The notes beneath the pieces were generated by a model. It searched no databases, was not told where the DNA came from, and saw only the letters and a list, made by a program, of their open reading frames with translations. From Siderastrea radians (Eukaryota; Cnidaria; Anthozoa; Scleractinia; Rhizangiidae): a stretch of 64,000 bases of DNA. Shown here in pieces: positions 11,201 through 23,200 of the stretch. Location: assembly GCA_964017195.1 (NCBI GenBank), contig OZ024895.1, forward strand, positions 17,506,034 to 17,570,033, written 5' to 3'. Position numbers and translations under genes: made by a program. Position 1 is the first letter of the stretch, and each line of letters opens with the position of its first letter.

Positions 11201-14200
11201 CAGTGGTGCGAGCGAATTAGTGGCCAAATTTGTTTGCTGAAGAATGGTGACGAAAAAAGATGCCACACAGTTACATCTGGGTTGTCGACGGTGAACAAAA
11301 CCAACACAATGGTCGCTCTATGCACATGGCTGGTCGACCAACAAGAAATGTATGATTCGGCTAAACGATTTTGTAGGATAATTTTAAAGAGAAGTTATCA
11401 TTCCACCACCAGAAAGCACAAAAATATGAAGGGGAATATATCTTGAAAACCCACTGGATACAAATGAACTCCTAAGAAATGCCATTGGTTTTGTCTTAAA
11501 GTTTGGTTTCGATGAAAGGAAAACCTCAGTATTTAGTAATATAAGCACTGCTGGAACCTCTGATTTGAGTTGGTACCTCAGGTGGATAGCATATGACGTC
11601 ATACCAGGAGTAAGGTGGTATTTCATTAAAAGTGAGGTGGTATCTCGTGAACGGAAAGTTTGTTTATGCCTCTCGTTTTCGGCGTCGCTTAATCGGGGTC
11701 TTGATTGGTTGTTATTAATCAACAAAGGTATTGAATATTGATTGCCTGGTTTTAAGGTGTTACTCGGACTGGTTATACGTATATCATTTGTCATAAAAGG
11801 TATCGGGTCAAACAAGGCATCGCATCTGTCTTGTAAACCCTGCAGAAACAACTTATAATGCTTCAGGTGAAGACAGATGGTTTGAAAGTAAGATTTAGGG
11901 GCAGCCAGCTGTGGGTTAGTCAAAGCGTTGGATACGGAAAAGAACAAGACCAAGAGGATGAAACCAAACTAGCAACATGGTAAAGATTTCAGAAAAAGAA
12001 ATAGAGAACTTCAAAAAGACTTTAGTGATATCACGAAAAAATATCCAGATTTGGAGACAATTCACAGATACACGACCGAAAGAAATGAAAAGCGAACCTG
12101 AGAGTTGTTGCAACGTCCTGTTCTCTCTATCCAACGTGTGCATGATTTAGAATGTTCCTTTATGATGCGAACAAATTAGTGAAAAAACAGCAAGAAGAAA
12201 TTCGCACCTTGATGAATCATGTAAAGTTACTAGAAGAGGAAAAGATCAAGATGGTATCTGTTGCAAATGATAAGCTTCATCGTCAACAAGCATTTACGTT
12301 GGAAAGCTAATTTTCATCATTCACAACACACAGCCTTTATCAATTTGCTTATTCAATCAAACACATATTCCGGCATTGAATATGTCAAACACTTGTTAAA
12401 GCTAATCAAAAACATTGTGCAAGGTACTAAACCTTGTGGTCAGCAATGCTTGTCATGTAAGCTAATCTGTAAGTTTTATCATACGGCAAACAATTCTCAA
12501 GGCTAAATGGAGCACTATGATTGGTTATATCTATGACAGTGATGTAATGCAATGTATGTAGTGTAACGTATGCAACGTAGTCAGTAATGTCAGTCGATGT
12601 GTGTATGTAAAGATGTTAAAATGACAATAAAAAAAAAAGAAAAAAAAAACTATGATTGGTTAGTTTTTGGTCGGGATTTTACAGTACGGACCATTATCAT
12701 GGAAACGGTCCTTTTGGATATTTTTTTCCTTGGGCTCCCGCAGAATTCAAACTGCGAAAACGCAAGAAGGTAAAAAATAATAAAGGTTTGGAGCTGGTAC
12801 AAAACAATGAACGAGGTGAACATGTCTCCGTTTAGAAAAGCGCTTATCTATTAACTTTACCGACTTTTTTGATATAAGCAAAAAAAAAACTGGTCAGCAG
12901 TGAATCAAAAAGCATGGCCAGCTTTCTTCAGTGTGTGGTTATTTTTTTTTTCTTTTGTGCGTTTTTTTTTTTCGCACGGCTACAGACTGTAAGCTGCAAA
13001 GAGCCGAGTAAATCGGCCAAGTCTTGAAGAATAATCATTGAAATTAACAAAAGAGTACGTTTCTCGCAAGAAAACCTCTCGGCGCAAAAAATGAAAACTG
13101 CAAAACAACTAGCAAACGGCTTTCATCGGCAACTGTTAATCGAAAGGAAACGATCACGTTCTTGTGTAACTTAATGGAGGCGATCGCTTCAGTCAGCGCT
13201 TTCTCCTATAACAAATGAAAGCTACTAGTACTAAACTAGAAGTGTACCTTGATTCCTCAGCGAGATATTTACTCTTGTAGTGGACATCCTTGAAAATAAT
13301 TTTAGCTTGTTCGCAAGTCCGCTTTGCAGTAGCTGGCGCTAGAAACAACGCTGTTAGGTGCGACGAAAATTTGCACTCAGCACCCACAAAGTTTTTCATA
13401 AAGCCATTGAAGCAAACAATTAACTTGCAGTTTTTGACGAAGAGATATTTTCAGTATCCTTTTTTAAAGTTCGAGAAGTCCTTTGTTCACGTTACAGACT
13501 AACACGCTGCCACAATTTCCAATTTGAAGCTGTTTGAGAAGCACGTTTCTGAGTTTTTATCGAGGCGTTTTCATTATTCTTCTTTTTCCCGAGTTGTCTC
13601 CGCCCATAACGAGGAAGAATTTTCAAATAAAACTATCTTGTGTTGTAGAGGACAACGAAAAACTGCGCGAGGTCCGTACTGCCACGACCTTGGGCCAATA
13701 TTCCCCAGTACGGTCCCGAGCAAGTGAAGTTAGTAAGGGACGGACCATTAGAAATACCCAAGGGGGGGGGGGGGGGTGACTTTTACCCCAAAAAAATTCC
13801 TGCAAGGGAAACTCGTCTGAAAAAAAATTCCTGCAAGCAGTTATGCCTAAAAAAAAATTCGTGTAACGGAAGTGACATGCATAGCATTAAAGGGCAACGT
13901 AAAGAAAAATAAGTTAAAGGAAGAATATTGTAACACTTTACACTTTATTACAACAGCTGTTTGATATTTTTCATACAACAAAACATGTTAAAAAATGGTG
14001 ATATCTTGCTTTCTGTTCAATCAAAACTACCACACATTTTCCCTGATGTTTAAAATTATCAAAAATTATACTATAAAATATCTCCTTTCTTTCTTGTATA
14101 TAAATATATTTTAGATAGAAAATTAAGTAAAATAATAACTGTAATATTTTTCAACCATATTAAAATAAGAACGCTTTTTAAAATAGTAAGTCATACAGGA

Positions 14201-17200
14201 CTTTTCTTATCGTCATTTTCTTATATACAATATACTGAAATGCTACACCTTCTGTGATTGGTTGTTACCTAAGATCTACTAGAGTAAAACATTGCGCTCA
14301 GTTTTGAAAACATTTGTGAGATATATATTTCGGATGCAGCAAAGGGAAGGCCTTGAAAACCGTTTAGTAGCAGAAGCTGTTTACAAGTATAAAGGAAAAC
14401 ATAATACCAAAACAAACTGTTTTTTTTTTGTGACTTTAAAATTCCCTAAACTGGAGAAAATCTCCGTTGCCATCATTACGAGACGCAAGTGAAGTTGTTG
14501 AAAAAAAAAGTTTAAGTGAAAGGGTTTATAACAAGTAAAAACAAAGCAGAAAAGAATAAGCCAAAACTGAAAGTAGCACTGGGGACTTGGAAAATGCCTA
14601 AACTGGAACAAGCTTCGACAGGTCAATCGCTACAAGGCAAGTTTGATTTTCTTTTCTGTTAGTTGCATAATATAAATAGATACCATTTTGCCTTGTGCCG
14701 ATCTTTTCTGTAATTGATCACAAAACATATGTCAAAAGTGTGACGCCTGCAGCATTTTATGCGACGTTTTCAGTGTTCACCAATACCACATTTTGACATC
14801 TTCTGTGATCTATTACTAAACAGACACACGACAAAAAGAAAGCTAGTTGTTAATATTATACATGATTCTACAATAACGGTAATGTTATAAATGTGTCACA
14901 ATCCTCGTCTTTTTTATGACAAAGTTATGACTTAAACTTTAATTAAATGCCGCTTAATCCAGAGAACATATCTGAGAAATGAAGTAATAAAGTAATAATG
15001 ATATTAATGATAATTCTTGCGTAAATGTTAGATGTGTTGCAAAAAAAAAAAAAGATATGTATCGGTAGGCGAAAAAAAAAATTCGTGCAAAGCTTGTGTC
15101 CCAGAAAAAAAATTCCTGCAGACAAGTAGGCCGTAAAAAAAAAATTCCTGCACCGAAAATTTTTACCCCCCCCCCCCCCCTCCGGTTATATCTAATGGTC
15201 CATCCCTAAGTGGTTTATTATATGGCATCATTTTTCGTACGAAACAACACTTCCGGTAGTTCATTCAAGTCAATTTCCGGCGCGGTGTCAAGGAAAGAAG
15301 CCAGCGATTTTAACTGGCTTTCGAATCAGTTTGATGATCGTTGCTGTCGATCGGCAGAAACTTGCGTGGCTCTTGAATGAAAACTGCCAGGGGGGGGATA
15401 GAAGCGAGGCCTGGGACCGAGAAACGATGTTCTCACAACTTGCAAAGCGGTCCAGTCAAAACGTGGACAGCGGTGTTCGTCATAATAAATATTCCGATCG
15501 ACGATCAACTTATTTGAAATAGTTTTCAAAATTTATGTGTATTTCGTCGGGGAAAAGTAAGCGGTGAGCGGCTAATCTCTCATGGAACTTACTGTCAGTT
15601 TCGTACAAGAGAATATTCGATGGAAGCGACATCGATGAAGACGGTTCTGCTTTCGCACTGTCTTGTTTGTTGCAGTAGCGAGTGGATCAGCTGCGAGCTG
15701 TACGGCAGTCACGTTTCGCTTGTTTATACTTGGAGACCAGGTTTGCGACAATTGTTTCAAAGTTGAATGCTACAATTAGATAATTCAACGTAAATAAACT
15801 TCTCACCGAGAGAAAGCGCTTGAACTATTCAGGATTTTATTTCTTGTACTCCGCGACGCAATTTTGGTCTTTGTCTATCGCTGAACTGATGCATGTGATA
15901 AATAAAAATACTGTCAATGTTTCTTTTTACATCTCATTCTGTAACAAATTGATAGCATGAGATGAGACAGTTATGGCTGTACTCAGTTTGCATGTTTTCC
16001 TCCAGCGTGGTCTGAACAAATTGCAACGGGAAATGTGCCATAAAACATCGATGGAAATAAATTCAATCAAAACTGCTATAACCTAATGCATGGAAACAAT
16101 ACCTACGCACAAAATACGACTTTTATTATCAATAATCCAGTTATGTGTTAACAAGATCATTTCACAGTTCAGTACTTTGAACCCGATCCCAGTTTTTAAC
16201 CCAGCTTCAGAAAATTCTATCTGATTCTATACAGTCGATCAGCACAGACTGAATTGATCGAAGCGCTACTGTTCTACTTTGCGACTAAAAGACTCCGAGA
16301 GTAAACTTTTGTCTTCATAAGAAGCAAAATGCACGAAAACATGATAAAAGTGTAAAATACGATCAATTCGTCAATTACCTAAACGAAGAGACAAAACCGA
16401 ATCCGCCGCCTTTGGCCGCCATAATTTTTTCCCTTCAGCGTCCGAGTTCGTTGGAACATGCAACATCTGCGCACGCGTAGGAGGTATATCCGCTGACTAG
16501 AACCTCATAGATTGCTTTGCAAGTTGTGAGAACATCGTTTGGATTTCATTTAAGAGAATGTATGGGAAGTTGCTTTCCCCCCCTGGAAAACTGCTCTGCT
16601 TCTATTATATGTGTCAGTTTTTCGTCGTCCTGTACAACACAAGAAAGTTTTATTTGAAAATACTTCTTCGTTATGGGCAGAGACAATTCGGGAAAAAGAA
16701 GAATAATGAAAAGGCCGCGATAAAACTGGCTCACACACGTGCTTCTCAAACTCTGGAAATTGTGGCAGCGTGTTAGTCATTGTGAACAAAGGAACACTCG
16801 AACCTAAAAAAAGACTCTGGAAATTATCTCTCCATCAAATACTGCAAGTTGTTTGCTTCAGTGGCTTTAAAGAGAACTTTGTAGATGCTGAGAGCAAATT
16901 TTCGTCGCACCTCACACAGTTGATTTTAGCGCGAGCTACAGCAAGAGCGGACTTGTGAACACGCTAAAATTATTTTCAAGGATGTGCACTACAAGAGCAA
17001 AAATCTCGCTGAGGAATCAAGGTACACTGTTAGTTTAATGCATGTACGTGTAGCTTTAATTTGTTCTTGTGGAAAGCGCTGACTGAAGCGATGGCGAATA
17101 TTAAACTAGACAAGAACGTGATTGTTTGCTTTCGATTTACAGTTGCCGGTGAAAGCCGTTTGCTAGTTGTTTTGCAGTTTTCATTCTTTTTTGCCGTGAG

Positions 17201-20200
17201 GTTTTCTTGTGAGAAACGTGCTCTTTCGTTAATGCTGAATTTTAATAATTATTGTTTAGGTCTTGGCCGATTTACTCGGGTCTTTACAGCTTACAGTCTA
17301 TAGCCGTACAAAAAAACAATAAACACACACAGTCACTGAAGAACGTTGGCCCAGTCGGTAAACTTAATAATTGAAGAGCGCTTTTTCTAAGCAGACGTGT
17401 TTACCTCGTTCATTTGTTTTGTACCAGCTCCAAACCTTTTCTTTTTTATCGTCTTGCGTTTTCAGTTTGAATTTTGTTGTAGCGTTAGCACGAAAAAAAA
17501 AAAATTTCCAGAAAGGACCGTTTCCATGGTAATGGTCCGTACTGTAAAATCCCGACCGAAAACTAACCAATCAGAACACTCGATTTAGACTGAAGAATTG
17601 CTTGCCATATAATAATGAGGAATATTGCCTCTCAGTCGTTTTTGTACGGACCTCTCTGCGCTCGGTAAGTACTACCACGACCTCGGGCCAATATTCCCCA
17701 ACACGGCCCTTGCGCTCAGTTAGTAAGAGGTTAATATTCCAGCGACTCTCATGGCCCTCTTCATGCTTAAACACGAAGTTCCGGTATAATAGGACAAGCC
17801 TCTCACCATTTTATAAACTAAATTCGTTTTTGAGACGACATTACGGTGGAGATCGACAAAACAATAGAATAACGTGAAAATCAACTTATTTTCCAGGTTA
17901 TAAGTGGATTTTCCAGGTTATAAGTGGAACACAAATGATAACGCAAGATAGCGCGCGCATCGCGAAATAAAAATCGAAAAACAAACCATTTTAAAGAAAA
18001 ATACACAGTTTTAAAGTTTTAGCACTTACATTTTGGGCAATCTGTAAAGGTAAGTTGCTTCAGGGATGAATCACATTGTAATAAAGGTTTTTTCCAGCTA
18101 TATTACTGAGCAAAAACTAAAATTTTGCCGGCGGTTTTGTGAAGAAAAGTTTTGACGTTTGACCTTGGCTGCGTTGTCATGACAGTTTTTGAACCAATCA
18201 CAAGCCAGCATTATGAGACGACATTATCGAAAAATAACCTCTCAAACGCAATCAAAAGAGACCAATGGATCGCGATAACACACCTCATTGTACTCTAGAA
18301 TTGAAAGTTTAAAGCTGTTTCTACCATCTTTATTTCCATTGTGTCTTTTTATCTGCTGTGACCTATTCCAACCTATTCGCCGGGAAGTACGCGCCTGAAA
18401 CGCTAAATTTCCCGAGTGAGCCTAAAGCGCAGTTCGAAATTGCCGCCATTTTGAGTCATGCACGTAACAAATTCTGTTTTTCACACAAGGTGCACGTGCT
18501 TTGTAATTACCATACAGGTTTCGAATACAGTTCGAATGCAATTTTTTTACCTGCTCAAACTACTAGGTTAAAGGTTCTCATACTAGTTTTGTCAGTGGTG
18601 AACGAAAACCTTTATAAACCGAATATGAATTCTGTGTTGTTCTTTATGCCAATGACTCTTGTCTCACGTCAATGACTATGTTTCTCACCCGTGTTGACAA
18701 GTATTGGAGATGTGCATCCTACCGAGGTTGATTGACAACTGAGCCTGTCAGTGGCCAGCCAAGACCCTTTCATGATATCAAAATTTCTAATTTGAAAGGT
18801 ACAACTCAGGAAAGCAATGTACCTGCTATTATCCCTGTTTTCACGCATTCAGCGTGCAGTTCTGGATCCGTGGGGACGTATTACGTAACCACATTCCTCT
18901 AGTCAGTTATAAGGACTTCAAGACTCGCTTCTCCGTGTTCTGTCTTCGAATGCGACGTTGCGTGCTTCGCTTCGTTTCATTTTGCGTGTGTTCATCGCTG
19001 CCCCGTTTCTCTAGTTTTCCATGGCGGAACAGGTTCCTGCTGTCGTCGACAACGCAGCTGTCATTCAAGCTCTTGATGGTCAAGCTCCCCAAGAAGACCA
19101 GCCGGTTCAGGCTCAACAAAATGACGCTGTAGCTAACCAAGCTCAGGCTGTCGGTCCCGTTCAGCCCGCAGAACCGGCTGCCGAAATGGTGGGTAGTTTT
19201 TTGTTCCCTTTACAGTTTCCCCTTTTATCGTACTAGTTGTTATTACGAGTTCGTTACCGCGCGTGGCTAGGCTTAGGTGTGTTTGTTTCGCTGTTGCACT
19301 GGTTTTCGCAGTTTTAGCGTCCTTATACCTCGTGGTATGCTATTTGTAGTTGCTCTTTTTAGCGATTTTGTCTCGTTACATTTTTAGCTTTTGGTTTCTT
19401 GCACAACTGTCGCGTTCTTTTAGTTTTCCGTTATAGCGAGTTTCTCTCGCTTACACTTTGTTTTTAGTTTGTCTGGCCGGATTTTTAGCTGTTTTTTGCT
19501 AGGCTGTCTCACGGGAATTGTATGTTCTAGTTTTCCAAATTTGCGAGTTTGCCTCGCCGAATCTAGCTGCTCTTGCCAGTTTCTCTCGCCGAATTTTAGC
19601 CGTTCTAGAGTTTGTCTCGCCGGATTTAGTGCTTTAGCGAGATTGCTTCGCTAGATTTTGGCGTATTCGCGAGTTTGTCTCGCCGGTGTTACGCTGTTCA
19701 TGCGGGCGTGTCTCGCTGGCTGTTAGCGTTATAGCGAGTGTGTCTCGCTGAATGTTTGACGGTTATAGCGGGTGTGTCTCGCTGAATGCTAGACGGTTAT
19801 AGCGGGTGTGTCTCGCTGAATGTTAGACGGTTATAGCGAGTGTGTCTCGCTGTATGTTAGACGGTTTTAGCGAGTGTGTCTCGCTGGTTCTTTCTTTTTA
19901 GCGAGTGTGTCTCGCTGGTTGTTAACTTTATAGCGAGTGTGTCTCGCTGGTCGTCAGCGTTATCGCAAGTGTGTCTCGCGGGATGACAGCGTTTTAGCGA
20001 GTGTGTCTTGCTGGATGTTTGCGTTGGAGCAAGTGCGCCTCGCTGGTTTTTCGTTATAGCGAGTGTGTCTCGTTGGATGTCAGCGTTATAGCGGGTATGT
20101 CTCGCTGGACGTCGGCGTTATAGCGAGTGTGTCTCACCGGATTTTAGCTGTTCGACCGAGTGTGTCTCGCCGAATTTTACCTGTTTTTCGCGAAGGTTTT

Positions 20201-23200
20201 TTTTTCCCTACCGGATGAAAGCGTTATCGTTATAGCGAGTTTGTTGCTCCGGATCCTAGGTTTTTCTTGCGAGTGTGCCTCGCGGAATTTGTTTGTTCTA
20301 GTTCCTTGATTTAGCGACTTTGTTTGTCTCGCCATTTCATTGTTCTGGCCACCTCTATTTAGCTAGTTCGGTCTCGCGGGATCTGTATGTTTTGTGGTTT
20401 AGTTTGCGCGTCCGTTTAATCAGGCAGGTTTGTCACCGCGTTTTGCAAGTTGTCATTGTGAATTCCTTCGTGGGTGTGTTTTAGTTTTTCGACTTGCCTT
20501 TTTTGTCATGTTGGATTTTCACTGTTTTTCGCGGGATTCATTTATCTACATATATATACTTCTTGTTGTTGTTGTTGCCTGATTTGGGAAATTTATATAT
20601 AGCGTTGGATTTAAGAGCTTTTACAGCTAGTCTGCTTGTGAGTTTGTCTCGCTGGGTTTTAGGTGTTAAAGCGTATTATTTGCTAAGTCTCGCGTCTTCT
20701 GTACGATGAAAATATTCTTTTAGTAATTGCTGTCTGGAATTGTTGTTATTTTAGGATCCGCTACCTTGCAAAAGAAGGTTGAGTCTTTGCAATCAGTTGC
20801 CACTAAAAGTTCCGTCAACTCTGTCCTGGACATGGTACGCCAGTTGGCGAGTCGTCCAAGTGCTTTAGTAGACCCATATGCGCTCGTTGCTGCCCTGGAA
20901 CAGTTAGCGGACGTATCCCGTGAGACAAATCACCCGGAGCGTAGAAGATTTGAGGCCATTTTCAAACAGTGTCGACCCCTTGTCCGAGAGCCTAAGCTTG
21001 CAACCGTAGTCATTCAACTGCTTGGGGACAAAGAGGAGAAGCAAGTGGCCGGCCAAATCCACAAGCTATTGAAATCTAGCTCCTTTCTACCATCGGTTTC
21101 AAGTCCATACCCTCTGCCAGAGCAGTTCCAGCGCCGTTATGCAGCTCAGTCTAGCCAGCCTCCTACGACTCTTCGGGCTTTTGGAGGAAGGCGTAGAGCC
21201 CCAATGCGGGGAAGGTGTTTTCAATGCAGGAAGACAGGACATTTTGTTAGGAATTGTCCTGACTGGAATGGTCGTTAACGTCTTCCTTTTGTCTGTACCA
21301 GAGTGTGAAATAAAGATTATTTGTTGCTGACTTGTATTTGTTTTCACGATTTTGTTTGTTATTTGTGCTCATTTTGTTCGTTCGCGTCTCGCCACTTTTC
21401 CGGGTGGACTTCTGGCGAAGCTTCCTCGAAGGGGTTATTTAATATCCTTTGTTGCTCTGTCCCTGGGAGGGGTATTTCGGGGTTGCTTCGCTTTGGGGTC
21501 TTACCTCTCCCGTTTTGTTTCTTTTCTTTTCTAGAGCTATCCTAAGCGGCTCAAAACCTTCCACTTTTGTCCAGAAGAAGCTGTTTCTTGTCCCATGTCG
21601 GTTCGTTGGCGTGATTGGAGGGGTGAGCCCCAAAGCGTAGCAACCCGGACGCCGTCTCCAGTGTTAGTTTCTCAATGTTCAGCTAAAGCCTCTGCAAAAG
21701 ATGTCCTGTTTAGAGATCCAGAAAGCTTTGTAGCCGGAGAAATTCAGACATGTCGGAGAATGGGAAAAAATTTTGGGTGCTTATTCTAAACAGCAGGAGG
21801 TCTTGCATTACATCAGACACAAGGTTAATGTTAAAGAATTCTTCGTCCCATTCCGGGGGGATTTTCAAGGTTCGTTCTATGATTCTGCTACGCCTCCAAA
21901 GATGGTATTCGCTAACAATAAGTCTTGCATCGGATTTGAGCGGTTTATTTCCGACACCATCATGCAACGCTTAAGAAATGGCTCCCTTTTTATTTGGGGA
22001 AGGGTTGGCTCGGTTTCTCCTCCTCACCTCGTTATGCCCATTACAGTCGAACCATCTAAGCCAAGAATGTGCCATGACGAGCGCTTCTTAAATTTGTGGA
22101 TAAAGGAGTCACCTTTGAAACTCGATTACATTTCCGACCTCCCTAGGTACGTGGGAAAGTTTCATTTTCAAACGACATTGGATGATAAGAGTGGGTATGA
22201 CCATGTCGCTCTCTCTGAAGATAGTTACACCTTTTTTGGCCTGGAGTGGCAAGGATGGTATTTTGTTTTCCGTACAATCCCCTTCGGCTGGAAGGCTAGC
22301 GCCTACTTGTACCACACAATTGGCCTCGCTGCTACAAGTTACATTAGATCTCTTGGAGTTCCATGCAGCCAGTATATCGACGATAGGCACGTCGGACAGC
22401 TTGCAGTTTCCAAAGCGTCACTTGCCGTTTCCCCTACACGGTCTGACTTTGAGCTCGCTGAGGCGGCTGTGTTTATTTGCGCTGCAGTTCTTGTTTCTTT
22501 ACGTTATTTTCTGGGTCTTTCAAAGTCCACGCTTATCCCTTCTCGCATTGTCAAATTCCTTGGATTTCTAGTCAATTCTGAACTGTGCGCATTTATCTTG
22601 CCAGCAGACAAGAAAAAGAAATTCGCAGTATTACGAGAACATGTCTTATCCAACCGGACAGTATCTATTAAAACTCTTCAACGTTTGGCGGGCAAAATTT
22701 CGTCTTTCTGTATCGCTGTTCCGGCGGCCCGGCTCTTTGCTAGGGAGACCTATCGTGCTACTGCTGGTTTTCTTAAATCGTCCCGTTTAATCAAAGTTGC
22801 TGGTGATCTCAAAAAGGAAATTGAATATTGGCGTTTTCTTGATTCCTGGGAAGGTCATCTTCCATGGCTGCCCGAGTACCACGTTTGCCTCAAGGTCTTT
22901 AGTGATACTTCAGACTTTGCAGGGGGTGGTATTATTAGCATCCCTGGAAGTCCGCCTTTCAAGACCCGTGATTATTGGAAGCCGGAAATGCTGCATCTTC
23001 CGATTGTAGTCAAAGAAGCTCGTGCTATTGTCAGTGTCTTAAAGGCAGGGAGATCTTTTGTCTGCAACGCGCGTGTGGATGTTCACGTCGATTCGTTGGC
23101 CGTCTTACAGTCCTGGCAACGTCAACGTGGAAAGAATAAATTGCTCAACGATACGCTCAGAGAGTTCCACGAAACAGCTCTTGCTTCCAATTCACATCTT

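Larger units (their letters stand above)
12651..17573. mobile_element. Foldback transposon with ~1-kb terminal inverted repeats
   Basis: The left end TATGATTGGTTAGTTTTTGG returns as its complement ending at 17,573, and about 1 kb of each arm matches in inverted orientation. The central part carries a 1,470-bp and a 1,198-bp insertion. Copy 2 keeps the left arm from 32,872 but has the centre in the opposite orientation and lacks the right arm. No transposase was seen. Confidence 0.7.
10143..18827 (+). repeat. Large repeat, copy 1 (8.7 kb)
   Basis: Starts ACAATCTTTTACGTTAGCAC and ends near ATGTACCTGCT. Copy 2 at 30,510-35,353 matches it over about 10,143-13,660 and again over about 17,615-18,827. 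The extra length in copy 1 comes from the second arm of an inverted-repeat element and two nested insertions. The leftmost 2 kb contains decayed plus-strand coding sequence with a coiled-coil-like stretch near 12.17-12.30 kb (VKKQQEEIRTLMNHVKLLEE) broken by stops. Family unknown. Confidence 0.75.

Noticed and set aside
19434..20340. CRISPR array
   Set aside because: Repeats are degenerate, units irregularly spaced, spacers similar to one another, and the context is a eukaryotic retrotransposon intron.
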